Origin: Heyndrickxia ginsengihumi
GTDB lineage: Bacteria > Bacillota > Bacilli > Bacillales > Bacillaceae_C
DNA: 64,000 nt
Direction of reading: 5' to 3'
Assembly (NCBI RefSeq): GCF_011008565.1
Contig: NZ_JAAIWK010000002.1
Span: 186,001 to 250,000, forward strand
The notes beneath the pieces are model-generated. The model made no database searches. It was not told the DNA's origin and saw only the letters and a program-made list of their open reading frames with translations. Both the position numbers and the translations under genes were made by a program. Below, one piece after another: positions 30,032-38,631 of the stretch. The number at the start of each line of letters is the position of its first letter. The stretch's first letter is position 1.

Positions 30032-30796
30032 CATTTGTTTCATTTGCAATCGCAAAGCCTCGTGAAAAGGAATAGATTCTTTAACAGAAATTATTTTTAT
30101 TTTCCCGTCTTCTAGGATTACCCGCTGTTTTCTTTCACGATTTTCAATATGAAATGAATGATCAATTTCATGGGCCAATTCTTCCCATCTATTTTCCGCT
30201 TCATTCTGCAGCATAATGGTCTGCTGCTGATCCTGTCTATCTTCTAACAATGAAATAATCGTGTTTACAGCATCTTCAATAAAAATTGCATCACTTGGAT
30301 CATCTTTATAATCAAGTTGCAGATTGCCAGATATTAGCTGATGAAATAATAAGGATTGGGGCTGCCACGGTCCATACAGAGTAGGTACATATATTTGATG
30401 AAATATTACATCTTTTTTTAATATATCCGAGCACCATTTTTCTTCCCATTCACTCTTAAAACACTGCGTCGGACTAATCACCACCACTTTATGAATAGCA
30501 TCCATCATGTCTTCCAATTTCGAATAAACCTTTTGAAGAATGTCTTTTTTTTCAACAATATAGTAATCATAAATTGGAAGAAAACAGATCATATTATCTT
30601 GTAATTCTATACTTTCACCTATTTCACGATATTGAAGGTTTGCATTTCTTCCAATCTCCATCCATTTATTATTTTCAAGCATTTCTTCTTGTTGTTGTTC
30701 ATCTATTGCCAAGACTTCATAACCTTGATTAACTAAAGCTTTACAAAGTTCAAAACCAATAAATTGCTGGGCTCCGAAAACTAGTGCATACTCCAT
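30017..30796 (-). CDS. NAD(P)-binding Rossmann-fold protein, divergent epimerase-like
   Basis: A 259-residue protein whose N-terminus (ALVFGAQQFIGFELCKALVNQG) is a glycine-poor Rossmann motif of the extended SDR type, followed by Asp in LAIDEQ. The usual YxxxK active site is not evident, so catalysis is doubtful. PTLYGPWQPQSLLF is typical of NAD-dependent epimerases. B. subtilis yjaV occupies a similar position near fabHA; I infer but cannot confirm equivalence. It may be a nucleotide-sensing relative of the epimerases. Confidence 0.65.
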   Translation of the reverse strand: MEYALVFGAQQFIGFELCKALVNQGYEVLAIDEQQQEEMLENNKWMEIGRNANLQYREIGESIELQDNMICFLPIYDYYIVEKKDILQKVYSKLEDMMDAIHKVVVISPTQCFKSEWEEKWCSDILKKDVIFHQIYVPTLYGPWQPQSLLFHQLISGNLQLDYKDDPSDAIFIEDAVNTIISLLEDRQDQQQTIMLQNEAENRWEELAHEIDHSFHIENRERKQRVILEDGKIKIISVKESIPFHEALRLQMKQMKSCL

Positions 30797-30987
30797 AAGA
30801 GACCCTCCTGAGCAAATACTAAATATTGCATAGTGATTACTTCATGTATATGCATTAACGGTCGGACATTGTTATAGAAAATAAATTTGTAATTCCAGTG
30901 AATTTATTGATTCCCTCTTTATTTAATACAGACGCTATGATAAGATTTAGTTAAATAGTAGATGGAAAGCAAACTTGAGGTGGAAAA

Positions 30988-31170
30988 ATGAAATATATTT
31001 TGACGCTATTTTGGACCTTTTTACTTGTAGAAATGCTTGGGTATGTTGGAAGCGCTATGACAAACTCAAAATATGATGTTACGACTATGGCCATTCTTTC
31101 TATTTTCGTAACAATTTTTATTTTGATTGTAAATGCATGTCTTTCAAACAAAACTGCAGCGAACGAATAG
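30988..31170 (+). CDS. yjzD: Small membrane protein YjzD (DUF2929)
   Basis: A 60-residue protein with two transmembrane segments (about 3-25 and 32-53). FWTFLLVEMLGYVGSAM resembles the YjzD/DUF2929 N-terminus, and proximity to yjzC and fabHA is as in Bacillus. GAGGTGG lies before the ATG. The function is unknown. Confidence 0.75.
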   Translation: MKYILTLFWTFLLVEMLGYVGSAMTNSKYDVTTMAILSIFVTIFILIVNACLSNKTAANE

Positions 31171-31175
31171 TAAAA

Positions 31176-31199
31176 AGCAATGATTTTCATAATCATTGC
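31176..31199 (+). terminator. Hairpin after yjzD
   Basis: Stem AGCAATGATT / AATCATTGCT with a short loop; few T follow, so this may be a processing or weak stop signal before the stronger hairpin downstream. Confidence 0.5.
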
Positions 31200-31210
31200 T
31201 TCAGATTGTC

Positions 31211-31252
31211 GACAAAAGGCATCGAGAGCACTTACTCTCGATGCCTTTTGTC
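31211..31252. terminator. Strong hairpin downstream of yjzD
   Basis: A perfect 18-base stem, GACAAAAGGCATCGAGAG and its complement, with a 6-base loop. The symmetrical A/T edges allow termination in either direction. Confidence 0.75.
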
Positions 31253-31279
31253 ATTTGTGAATGGAATTGCGATAAAAAC

Positions 31280-31406
31280 CGTTGATTTCCGCTCAAGGTG
31301 CTTGCTTTCCAGGGGGCAGTGCAAGCCACCTGCGGAAAGCGAAGGATATTTCCGGAGCGGAGGTGGAGACAGTATTCGGAGTTTCTTTAGTTAATATCCT
31401 TTTGCC
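31280..31406 (-). repeat. Dispersed repeat, copy 1 (inverse)
   Basis: Read on the minus strand, it begins GGATATTAACTAAAGAAAC, continues with CCGAATA, CTCC, CGCTCCGGAAATAT and GCTTTCCGCAGG, and closes with AGCGGAAATCAACGG. The first half aligns with the copy at 39540-39690. It is noncoding and lies between two hairpins downstream of clpB. Confidence 0.75.
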
Positions 31407-31415
31407 CAGCCTCCA

Positions 31416-31444
31416 AGCCATGATTTTAAAAATCATGGCTTTTT
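31416..31444 (+). terminator. Hairpin next to the clpB stop
   Basis: Stem AGCCATGATTTT / AAATCATGGCT followed by TTTT on the plus strand. It would stop plus-strand transcripts crossing the repeat towards clpB; on the minus strand the T-run is absent. Confidence 0.65.
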
Positions 31445-31450
31445 ATTTTC

Positions 31451-34045
31451 CTATTGAATTGCAAACGTGAGTGCACCATCCTCCATATCCAGTTTCACGA
31501 CATCATTTGGATGAATATTCCCTGAAATAATTTCCTTTGCTAATTGTGTTTCAATTTGATGCTGAATAAATCGTCTTAAAGGACGAGCACCATACATAGG
31601 ATCGTAGGCAGATTTAGCAATCCATTCTTTAGCTGAATCAGAAATGGCTAAATGGATATATTGATCGCTTAATCTTAATTCTAATTGCTTAATTAATTTT
31701 GTTACAATATTTTTCATATCATCCATGCTTAACGGTGCAAAGAAGATAATATCATCCACTCTATTCAAAAATTCAGGTCTAAAGGATGATCGTAATTGCT
31801 GTAACACTTTCACTTTTATATCTTCATTTATCTCTCTATGTTGTTCTGCACTTTCCAATAAATACGCTGATCCAATATTAGACGTCATAATAATAATCGT
31901 ATTTTTAAAATCAACTGTCCTGCCTTGTGAATCTGTGATTCGTCCATCATCCAATACTTGTAACAAAATGTTAAATACATCTGGATGAGCCTTTTCAATT
32001 TCATCTAGAAGAATAACAGAGTATGGTTTTCTTCTCACAGCTTCGGTTAATTGTCCGCCTTCTTCATAGCCAATATAGCCTGGAGGAGCACCAATTAATC
32101 TTGATACAGCATGTTTTTCCATATACTCGCTCATATCAATTCGAATCATATGATCCTCATGATCAAACAAATGCTGTGCTAATGCTTTCGCTAGTTCAGT
32201 TTTCCCTACTCCTGTTGGACCAAGAAAGATAAAGGATCCAATTGGCCGGTTTGGATCTTTTATGCCAGCACGTGCTCGTAGGACTGCATCGCTCACTAAT
32301 TGGACAGCATCATCTTGACCAACTACTCTTTCATGGAGGATCGTTTCAAGTTTTAATAATTTATCCCGTTCTCCTTCAACTAATTTTGTGACTGGAATGC
32401 CTGTCCATCTTGCAATAATATTGGCAATTTCTTCTTCTGTCACTTCTTCCCGTAAAATACGGTTATCATTTTGCTTGGAGGCTAGTGTTTCTTCTATTTG
32501 TTTTAGTTCTTTTTCTACAGCTGGAATTCTTCCGTGCCTCAATTCTGCCGCTTTATTTAGATCGTATTGATTTTCAGCTTCATCCAATTCACGACGTAAT
32601 TTTTCTAACTGCTCTCTTTTTTCTTGCACAATTTCCAGTTCATTTTTTTCTAACTGCCATTTAGCTCGCATTTCATTTAGTTTATCTTTCATTTCCGCTA
32701 AATCGCCTTGTAAAATGTGCAATCGTTCTTTACTCGCCTCATCCGTTTCTTTTTTCAAAGCTGCTTCTTCTATTTCAAGCTGCATCACTTTTCTTGTGAC
32801 TTCATCTAATTCACTTGGCATAGAATCGATTTCTACACGGATCGTTGCGCATGCTTCATCTACTAAATCAATCGCTTTATCAGGTAAAAATCGATCTGTA
32901 ATATAGCGATTTGACAATGTCGCTGCAGCAACGAGTGCCTTATCATGAATACGAACACCATGATGAACTTCAAATCTTTCTTTTAGACCACGTAAAATTG
33001 ATATTGTATCTTCAACTGTCGGTTCTTGAACAAGTACTTGTTGAAAACGGCGTTCTAACGCTGCGTCTTTTTCAATATATTGGCGATATTCATTTAAAGT
33101 CGTAGCTCCAATACAATGTAATTCACCACGAGCTAACATCGGTTTTAACATATTCCCTGCATCCATCGCGCCTTCTGTTTTCCCAGCTCCAACAATCGTA
33201 TGGATTTCATCAATAAATAAAATAATTCTGCCTTCACTTTTCTTAATCTCTTGAAGAACGGCCTTTAATCTTTCTTCAAATTCGCCCCTAAATTTTGCTC
33301 CTGCAACAAGTGCAACAAGATCTAATGAAAAAATGGTCTTATCTTTTAACCCTTCAGGAACATCTTTGCGCACAATCCTTTGCGCCAATCCTTCAACAAT
33401 GGCTGTTTTTCCGACACCAGGCTCACCAATTAACACTGGATTATTTTTTGTCTTTCTAGATAAAATTCGAATAACATTTCGAATTTCAGCATCTCTCCCA
33501 ATAACAGGATCTATTTTTCCTTCTTTTACCGCTTCGATTAAATCAATACCATATTTTTTTAATACATTATAAGTCGCTTCTGGATTTTGCGAGGTCACTT
33601 TCTGACTCCCCCTCACCTTTAAAATTGCTTGTAAAAGTTTTTCTTTTGTCACTTGTTTTCTTAATAAAAACTGTGTCACTTCATTATTTTGCTGCTCCAT
33701 TACAGCTAGAGCAAGGTGTTCAACAGAAATATATTCATCTTTAAAAGCAGCCATTTCCTTTTCTGCTTGTTGAAATAACTGCATGAGCTGATGGGATAAA
33801 TAAGGGTTGTCAACATTACCTGTAATTTCTGGCTTTTTTTCAAGCAGATCATTTAGTTTCGCAAAAATATCCTCATTACTTATTTCTAGCGTCTGATAAA
33901 TACTTAGCAATAAACTATCGGGCTTTTCAAGTAACACTTTCCATAGATGAGGAATGTCTACCTCTGGATGATGTTTTTGAGCTGCTAATTGCTGTGCCTG
34001 AACAAGACCGTCCTGCACAGTAAAAGTAAAGCGATTCACATCCAT
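31451..34045 (-). CDS. clpB: ATP-dependent disaggregase ClpB
   Basis: Hsp100 chaperone that threads aggregated proteins with DnaK help. The 864-residue product has two Clp N repeats (to about 145), AAA-1 with Walker [10 protein letters not shown] near 207, a coiled-coil middle domain at about 405-525, which distinguishes ClpB from ClpC, and AAA-2 with GPTGVGKTE near 607. It has no IGF/IGL loop for ClpP that I can see. ATG 34045 has GGAGGTGG just upstream. B. subtilis lacks clpB; B. cereus-type genomes carry it near yjzC/yjzD. Confidence 0.95.
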   Translation of the reverse strand: MDVNRFTFTVQDGLVQAQQLAAQKHHPEVDIPHLWKVLLEKPDSLLLSIYQTLEISNEDIFAKLNDLLEKKPEITGNVDNPYLSHQLMQLFQQAEKEMAAFKDEYISVEHLALAVMEQQNNEVTQFLLRKQVTKEKLLQAILKVRGSQKVTSQNPEATYNVLKKYGIDLIEAVKEGKIDPVIGRDAEIRNVIRILSRKTKNNPVLIGEPGVGKTAIVEGLAQRIVRKDVPEGLKDKTIFSLDLVALVAGAKFRGEFEERLKAVLQEIKKSEGRIILFIDEIHTIVGAGKTEGAMDAGNMLKPMLARGELHCIGATTLNEYRQYIEKDAALERRFQQVLVQEPTVEDTISILRGLKERFEVHHGVRIHDKALVAAATLSNRYITDRFLPDKAIDLVDEACATIRVEIDSMPSELDEVTRKVMQLEIEEAALKKETDEASKERLHILQGDLAEMKDKLNEMRAKWQLEKNELEIVQEKREQLEKLRRELDEAENQYDLNKAAELRHGRIPAVEKELKQIEETLASKQNDNRILREEVTEEEIANIIARWTGIPVTKLVEGERDKLLKLETILHERVVGQDDAVQLVSDAVLRARAGIKDPNRPIGSFIFLGPTGVGKTELAKALAQHLFDHEDHMIRIDMSEYMEKHAVSRLIGAPPGYIGYEEGGQLTEAVRRKPYSVILLDEIEKAHPDVFNILLQVLDDGRITDSQGRTVDFKNTIIIMTSNIGSAYLLESAEQHREINEDIKVKVLQQLRSSFRPEFLNRVDDIIFFAPLSMDDMKNIVTKLIKQLELRLSDQYIHLAISDSAKEWIAKSAYDPMYGARPLRRFIQHQIETQLAKEIISGNIHPNDVVKLDMEDGALTFAIQ

Positions 34046-34096
34046 TATTCCACCTCCACCCATTGTGGCTATGTAAACATAGTATTTCTCATACAT

Positions 34097-34125
34097 ATTT
34101 TACAATCATATGCGATACAGATCAA
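34097..34125 (-). promoter_or_regulatory. clpB promoter (sigma-A)
   Basis: Minus-strand TTGATC (34125-34120) and TAAAAT (34102-34097) are 17 bases apart. I see no CtsR heptad repeat (GGTCAAA) and no CIRCE element in the 130 bases before clpB. Confidence 0.65.
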
Positions 34126-34137
34126 AATTCTTATATA

Positions 34138-34169
34138 AATAAAGACGAAAGGAGCATAACCCCTTTCGT
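34138..34169 (-). terminator. yjzC terminator
   Basis: Stem ACGAAAGG / CCTTTCGT with a 9-base loop, then CTTTATTT on the minus strand; it separates yjzC from the clpB promoter. Confidence 0.7.
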
Positions 34170-34176
34170 GTTTTTG

Positions 34177-34356
34177 TTAAGGTTTACGTTTATATGTCCA
34201 TTGACGGCCATCATTTGTATTTTCAGGAAAATGGTCTCCAGCTTTTAAACGAATACTCTTTGGATTTTTAACCATACTTCCTTCCTCGCCAATTTCAACA
34301 TAAATACCATTATTAGGAGCTTTTTGACCTACTCGAAATCTGTGTTGTTGTCCCAT
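34177..34356 (-). CDS. yjzC: Small protein YjzC
   Basis: A 59-residue protein beginning MGQQHRFRVGQKAPNNGIYV and ending GRQWTYKRKP, matching the Bacillus YjzC family almost throughout. The ATG is preceded by GAGGAGGG. It is basic and soluble, with no known function. Next to clpB, yjzD and fabHA, this restores the conserved yjz neighbourhood. Confidence 0.93.
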   Translation of the reverse strand: MGQQHRFRVGQKAPNNGIYVEIGEEGSMVKNPKSIRLKAGDHFPENTNDGRQWTYKRKP

Positions 34357-34691
34357 CTAAATATTCCCTCCTCAAATTTTTGGCGGACATGTTTAATTTA
34401 CGTCAGTTCATTGCCTTCATAACAAACACATTTTCCCAATGTTAAAAAAATAATTAGTGATTCTAACTATCCACTATCTTATGTTTGACGATAGTTAAAT
34501 AAATAGTGGTTCTCTAAAGCTTTCCGCAGACAAGCATCGAGCTGACAATTCTCCTAACCAATAAAGCGTTTGCTTTTAAATGTTTTAATTGCCATTTTTA
34601 AAGGGATTTTTGTATAGAAGATATGATCTTTTCTGTGGGGGCTGGTGTATTTGCAGATGTGAAGGGAAAATCATGGCATGTAAAGGACGAA
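34357..34691. other. Intergenic region with interleaved inverted repeats
   Basis: No gene is supported. At 34465-34509 two inverted repeats interleave: AACTATC (34465) with GATAGTT (34490), and CCACTAT (34471) with ATAGTGG (34503). The order 1-2-1'-2' would allow two competing stems or a pseudoknot. Confidence 0.45.
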
Positions 34692-34741
34692 AGAAAAAAG
34701 CAGGACACCTCCTTCGAATAAAGGATTCAATGGGAGGTGTC
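34692..34741 (-). terminator. Terminator of the SufT-like gene
   Basis: Stem GACACCTCC / GGAGGTGTC with a 20-base loop, followed on the minus strand by CTGCTTTTTT. Confidence 0.75.
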
Positions 34742-34779
34742 TACACTCTAATCTGTATTAATAAACATTCATCATATAA

Positions 34780-35091
34780 TTAATCTGGAATTCCTAACGC
34801 AATTTTTGCATATCTTGACATTCTATCTTTTGTCCATGGCGGATTCCATACAATGTTAACGTTCGTTTCTTTTACTTCAGGAATGTCTGCAACTGCGAGT
34901 TTAACTTGATCAACAATAACTCCCGCTAATGGGCAGCCCATTGCTGTCAATGTCATTGTAACATCGAGAACGCCTTCTTCATTTACATCTAAATCATAAA
35001 CAAGTCCTAAATTTACAATATCTATGCCAATTTCAGGATCAATCACTTGTTCAAGTGCACCTAAAACATTCTCTTTTAATGTTTCATCCAT
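34780..35091 (-). CDS. yitW: Iron-sulfur assembly factor, MIP18/DUF59 family (YitW/SufT-like)
   Basis: A 103-residue MIP18-domain protein that helps insert Fe-S clusters into target proteins. Family features are DPEIGIDIVNLGLVYD (near 17), MTLTAMGCPLA with the conserved Cys, and VWNPPWTKDRMS near the C-terminus. ATG 35091 is preferred because AAGGAGG is 9 bases upstream; the ATG three codons earlier directly abuts that site. It diverges from the HAD gene yitU, as in B. subtilis where yitU and yitW are close. Confidence 0.92.
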   Translation of the reverse strand: MDETLKENVLGALEQVIDPEIGIDIVNLGLVYDLDVNEEGVLDVTMTLTAMGCPLAGVIVDQVKLAVADIPEVKETNVNIVWNPPWTKDRMSRYAKIALGIPD

Positions 35092-35253
35092 ATTGTTCAT
35101 CCTCCTTTTTTTCTATCATAACAAATCCATTCTTAATATAAAAATAATAATTCTTCAAGATTTTAAAATCATTTTCACATATAAAATGTTATATTATTTA
35201 GTATAGTTTTAATCATTTATTAAACATTTATTATTGATTAAAGGAGCACATAT

Positions 35254-36066
35254 ATGACAAAACCGTATTTAATCGCTCTCGATTTAGATGGAACCTTATT
35301 AAATGACGAAAAAACCATTTCTTTAAAAACAAAATCTGTCCTTCAAAAGGCAATGGAAAACGGTCATATTGTAATGATTTCAACTGGACGCCCCTTTCGA
35401 TCAAGCTACCAATATTATCAAGAATTGAACCTACATTCGCCAATTGTAAACTTTAACGGCGCCCTTATCCATCATCCTCGCAACGATCAATGGGGAATTT
35501 ACCATGAACCTCTATCATTGGACGTTGTCAAAACAATTATTGAAACGTGTGAAAATTTCAGATTACACAATATTATTGCCGAAGTAAAGGATGATGTCTA
35601 TCTTCACCAACATGATCCAAAGCTTCTTGATATTTTTCATGCTGGTTCACCAACCATTACAACCGGACATTTAGTACAGCATCTAAAAGACCACCCAACG
35701 TCCTTACTTATTCATGCGGATCAAAAGGATGTAAAATCTATTCGGCAATATTTAAGTGATGTACACGCAGAAGTGATAGACCACAGACGCTGGGGTGCAC
35801 CATGGTATATTATCGAAATTGTAAAGTATGGATTAAATAAAGCAGTCGGCATAAAAAAAGTGGCAGACTACTACCAAATTCCTCAAGAAAGAATCATTGC
35901 TTTTGGCGATGAAGATAATGATTTGGAAATGATTGAATATGCTGGAATAGGTGTTGCAATGGGCAATGCTATACCAGCTTTAAAAAACATCGCAAATGAT
36001 ATTACTCTTTCCAATACTGAAGATGGAATTGCCTTATATTTGGAAGAAACTTTAAATTTAAAATAA
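35254..36066 (+). CDS. yitU: Cof-type HAD phosphatase YitU
   Basis: Cytoplasmic HAD-superfamily phosphatase of 270 residues with a C2 cap. Motif I is DLDGTLL with Asp10 and Asp12, motif II is ISTGRP, motif III Lys lies before AVGIKK, and motif IV is GDEDNDLEMI. The Cof/YitU group dephosphorylates small metabolites such as sugar phosphates or flavin precursors; B. subtilis YitU has been linked to riboflavin-precursor dephosphorylation. AAAGGAG precedes the ATG. Confidence 0.9.
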   Translation: MTKPYLIALDLDGTLLNDEKTISLKTKSVLQKAMENGHIVMISTGRPFRSSYQYYQELNLHSPIVNFNGALIHHPRNDQWGIYHEPLSLDVVKTIIETCENFRLHNIIAEVKDDVYLHQHDPKLLDIFHAGSPTITTGHLVQHLKDHPTSLLIHADQKDVKSIRQYLSDVHAEVIDHRRWGAPWYIIEIVKYGLNKAVGIKKVADYYQIPQERIIAFGDEDNDLEMIEYAGIGVAMGNAIPALKNIANDITLSNTEDGIALYLEETLNLK

Positions 36067-36172
36067 CTCGAACTCCATTCATTACCTGATTATTATGTAT
36101 GAACGAGTGTTAAACTATTTATCGAATACATCATTTGTATTCATTTCTAACATATAAAAGGCGGTGTTACAT

Positions 36173-36313
36173 TTGGGTAGAAGTAGCAAATCAAAACGTT
36201 TTGTTCAGCAAGGGAAAAATGCTGTTAAACAGCATTCACAACAATTTCCTTATCACTCCACTTTTTCTGAGGCAGAGCAACGTCAGCCAAATGTAACAAA
36301 CGATAACGCGTAA
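36173..36313 (+). CDS. 46-residue basic small protein
   Basis: TTG 36173 is preceded by AAGGCGGTG and opens a 46-codon frame beginning MGRSSKSKRFVQQGKNAVKQ and ending in NDNA. It is basic, Gln/Ser-rich and soluble, in the style of minor spore proteins, but I recognise no family. It lies 21 bases before the DUF3813 gene and probably shares its message. The start codon and short length make it less certain. Confidence 0.55.
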   Translation: MGRSSKSKRFVQQGKNAVKQHSQQFPYHSTFSEAEQRQPNVTNDNA

Positions 36314-36334
36314 CACGCATGGAGGCTATTAAAA

Positions 36335-36532
36335 ATGGCGAACCGTTTATATCAACAAGCCCGACAATATGTTGAATTAGCAAAAGAAACTGCTGCAAAT
36401 GGTACTGATTATGAAACAAAAGAAACAATTGCAAAAGCAAAAAATGCATTATCTAGCGCATACGCAAATACAACTGTAGCAGAGCAAAAACAATTGCGTG
36501 AATTACAAGCTGAATTAGATACATTAGAATAG
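36335..36532 (+). CDS. DUF3813-like small protein
   Basis: A 65-residue, almost fully alpha-helical protein (NRLYQQARQYVELAKETAANG, then KAKNALSSAYANTTVAEQKQLRELQAELD). GGAGG lies 9 bases before the ATG. Position between yitU and the DegV gene and the helical pattern fit DUF3813, an uncharacterised Bacillus family. A strong terminator follows. Confidence 0.7.
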   Translation: MANRLYQQARQYVELAKETAANGTDYETKETIAKAKNALSSAYANTTVAEQKQLRELQAELDTLE

Positions 36533-36550
36533 TTCATTACAAAGAAGATT

Positions 36551-36596
36551 AGGATTGTCTTTAGAAGTTGTTTTCTTCTAAGACAATCCTTTTTTT
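36551..36596 (+). terminator. Terminator after the DUF3813-like gene
   Basis: Stem AGGATTGTCTTTAGAAG / CTTCTAAGACAATCCT with one bulge, followed by seven T. Confidence 0.9.
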
Positions 36597-36677
36597 GCTG
36601 GTAACATTTAGAAATGATTCGTTATTCCCCTTAAAAAAATGGTAAACTAAATAAAAAAAGTAATCGAAGGTGATTGA

Positions 36678-37541
36678 ATGAACGTTCAACTATTTGCAGA
36701 CAGCGGCTGTGATTTACCATTACATTTTTATAAAGACAATGATATTCATTTAATTCCGTTAACAGTATATGTAGAAGAAAAGGCATACGACGACTTAATT
36801 GAAATCAATCCAAAGGAATTATTTACTTTTATCCGTAATGGTGTTGAAACAAAGACATCACAGCCGTCCCCGGATGTTTTTGAAAAAATGTTTACAAACT
36901 TAGCAACTGCTAATCAACCTGGCATTTATATGGCTTTTTCCTCGGAATTATCAGGCACTTACCAAACAGCAGTCATGATTCGCAATCAAGTAAAAGAAAC
37001 TTATCCAAATCTAGATTTAACGATCATTGATACAAAATGTGCATCGATTGGATATGGTCTTGTTGTCAAGTCTGCTGCCGACTTATTAAAAAGAGGCGCA
37101 AGTAAAGAAGAAGTTATTAAAGACATTGAATTGCGCAGTCAGCATATGGAACATATTTTTACTGTCGAAGACTTGGATTTTTTGGCAAGAGGCGGTAGAC
37201 TTTCAAAAGCTTCTGCATTTTTAGGAGGTCTTCTCAATATTAAGCCTGTCTTAAATGTTGAAGAAGGAAAATTGATTCCACTTGAAAAACTACGAGGACG
37301 CAAAAAATTATTCAAACGGATTTTAGATATTATGGATGAGCGCGGAGTCGATCTGGAACATCAATTGATCGGAATTTGTCATGGTGATGACGAACAATCA
37401 GCTGAAGAATTAAAACAGTTGATTCAAGATAGATTCGGGACAAAGGAATTTTTGATTAATACAATTGGTTCTGTCATTGGATCACATGCGGGCCCTGGTA
37501 CGTTAGCTGTTTTCTTTTTAAATGAAGTAAACAATGCATAG
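36678..37541 (+). CDS. yitS: DegV family fatty-acid-binding protein (YitS-like)
   Basis: A 287-residue DegV-domain protein. Members, including FakB, bind a fatty acid between two domains and present it to a kinase. The N-terminal FADSGCDLP, the TSQPSPD motif near 73, FSSELSGTYQ near 95 and the DLDFLARGGRLS motif near 160 are family landmarks. AAGGTG precedes the ATG. Synteny with yitU suggests YitS; the cognate kinase is not in this window. Confidence 0.88.
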   Translation: MNVQLFADSGCDLPLHFYKDNDIHLIPLTVYVEEKAYDDLIEINPKELFTFIRNGVETKTSQPSPDVFEKMFTNLATANQPGIYMAFSSELSGTYQTAVMIRNQVKETYPNLDLTIIDTKCASIGYGLVVKSAADLLKRGASKEEVIKDIELRSQHMEHIFTVEDLDFLARGGRLSKASAFLGGLLNIKPVLNVEEGKLIPLEKLRGRKKLFKRILDIMDERGVDLEHQLIGICHGDDEQSAEELKQLIQDRFGTKEFLINTIGSVIGSHAGPGTLAVFFLNEVNNA

Positions 37542-37601
37542 TCATTATCTTCTCGGAAATATTAATAGAGGACATACTCTTTTGCGAAAGGAGTCATGAT
37601 G

Positions 37602-37733
37602 ATGTCCCATACTTCTGATAATGATAAAAAAGCTCGTGACAATAATGCACTGAGACATGAAAAAAATATGCTCAAAGAGAAGAACCGTAAAGCAGGAAAA
37701 CATCAATATTCTAAAAAAACCGATCATCTATAA
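37602..37733 (+). CDS. DUF3941-like small protein
   Basis: A 43-residue, strongly basic and hydrophilic protein starting MSHTSDNDKKARDNNALRHE and ending KKTDHL. AAAGGAG lies 8 bases before ATG 37602; two in-frame ATGs just before it sit too close. The sequence fits DUF3941, a small Bacillus family of unknown function. A terminator follows directly. Confidence 0.75.
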   Translation: MSHTSDNDKKARDNNALRHEKNMLKEKNRKAGKHQYSKKTDHL

Positions 37734-37738
37734 AAAAG

Positions 37739-37767
37739 GCAAGGGTTTTCACAACCCTTGTTTTTTT
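37739..37767 (+). terminator. Terminator after the DUF3941-like gene
   Basis: Stem CAAGGGTT / AACCCTTG with a short loop, then seven T. Confidence 0.9.
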
Positions 37768-37846
37768 ATATTATGAATTAGTTGTGAACGTCTGAAACAT
37801 TCCTTTATAATATGTTCATGACATTAAGTTGATGAGGTGGAAATCT

Positions 37847-38338
37847 ATGGCAAAAGAAAGTTCATTTGATATTGTTTCAAAAGTTGACTTATCAGAAGTA
37901 ACAAATGCAATCAATATTGCACTTAAAGAAATTCAAACACGCTATGATTTCAAAGGTAGCAAAAGTGACATCAAACTTGAAAAAGAAGAACTTGTGCTCA
38001 TTTCAGATGATGAGTTTAAATTGAATCAATTAAAAGATGTTTTATTAGGAAAATTGATTAAGCGTGGTGTTCCGGTCAAAAACTTAGACTACGGAAAAGT
38101 AGAAAATGCTTCTGGCGGTACTGTACGCCAAAGAGCGAAACTTGTACAAGGTATTGATAAAGAAAATGCAAAAACAATTAATACACTAATCAAAAACAGC
38201 GGCCTAAAGGTAAAAAGCCAAGTACAAGATGATCAAATCCGCGTAACAGGTAAAAATCGTGATGATTTACAACAAATTATTTCGTTAATCCGCGAAGCCG
38301 ATTTACCAATCGATGTACAGTTTGTAAACTATCGTTAA
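37847..38338 (+). CDS. yitK: YajQ family nucleotide-binding protein (YitK)
   Basis: A 163-residue UPF0234/YajQ protein with two ferredoxin-like lobes: [17 protein letters not shown] at the start, [11 protein letters not shown] near 35, and [11 protein letters not shown] at the end. Family members bind nucleotides, and some bind cyclic-di-GMP. GAGGTGG lies before ATG 37847; six in-frame codons upstream include that site. It stands alone with its own terminator. Confidence 0.93.
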   Translation: MAKESSFDIVSKVDLSEVTNAINIALKEIQTRYDFKGSKSDIKLEKEELVLISDDEFKLNQLKDVLLGKLIKRGVPVKNLDYGKVENASGGTVRQRAKLVQGIDKENAKTINTLIKNSGLKVKSQVQDDQIRVTGKNRDDLQQIISLIREADLPIDVQFVNYR

Positions 38339-38346
38339 TCATTGTA

Positions 38347-38379
38347 GACATCACTTTTTAGTGGTGTCTTAATTTTTTT
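38347..38379 (+). terminator. yitK terminator
   Basis: Stem GACATCAC / GTGGTGTC (one G-T pair), followed by TTAATTTTTTT. Confidence 0.85.
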
Positions 38380-38631
38380 AAAAGTTAAGGATGAAAATCA
38401 CTATTAATTTATTACTAGTGGATTGGAGCGAACACCCACATCCAAGTTTAACAAAGTAAAAATCACATCTGCAAATGTTGAAAGCCCCGCCTCCCTTTTT
38501 TCCACTTTTAATACAAATGAAATAAATAAAAATGTAGATTACGTACACAATAATGGGTATACATTTAGTACCGTATCTTTTTTCATTGTACAAACATTAA
38601 TTCCTGCATTATAAGTGAGGAGTGATTCCAT
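38380..38631. other. Intergenic region with overlapping short frames
   Basis: ATG 38391 opens a 22-codon frame and TTG 38423 opens a 63-codon frame in another phase that runs almost to the SDR gene. Codon use of the second is ordinary, but neither has a convincing ribosome-binding site. GGGTAT at 38556 resembles a sigma-B -10, which would fit general-stress control of the SDR gene, but no good -35 is present. Confidence 0.3.

Noticed and set aside
34589-34783. 64-codon frame between yjzC and the SufT-like gene
   Set aside because: It reads through the terminator stem of the SufT-like gene and ends inside that gene; composition is not protein-like.
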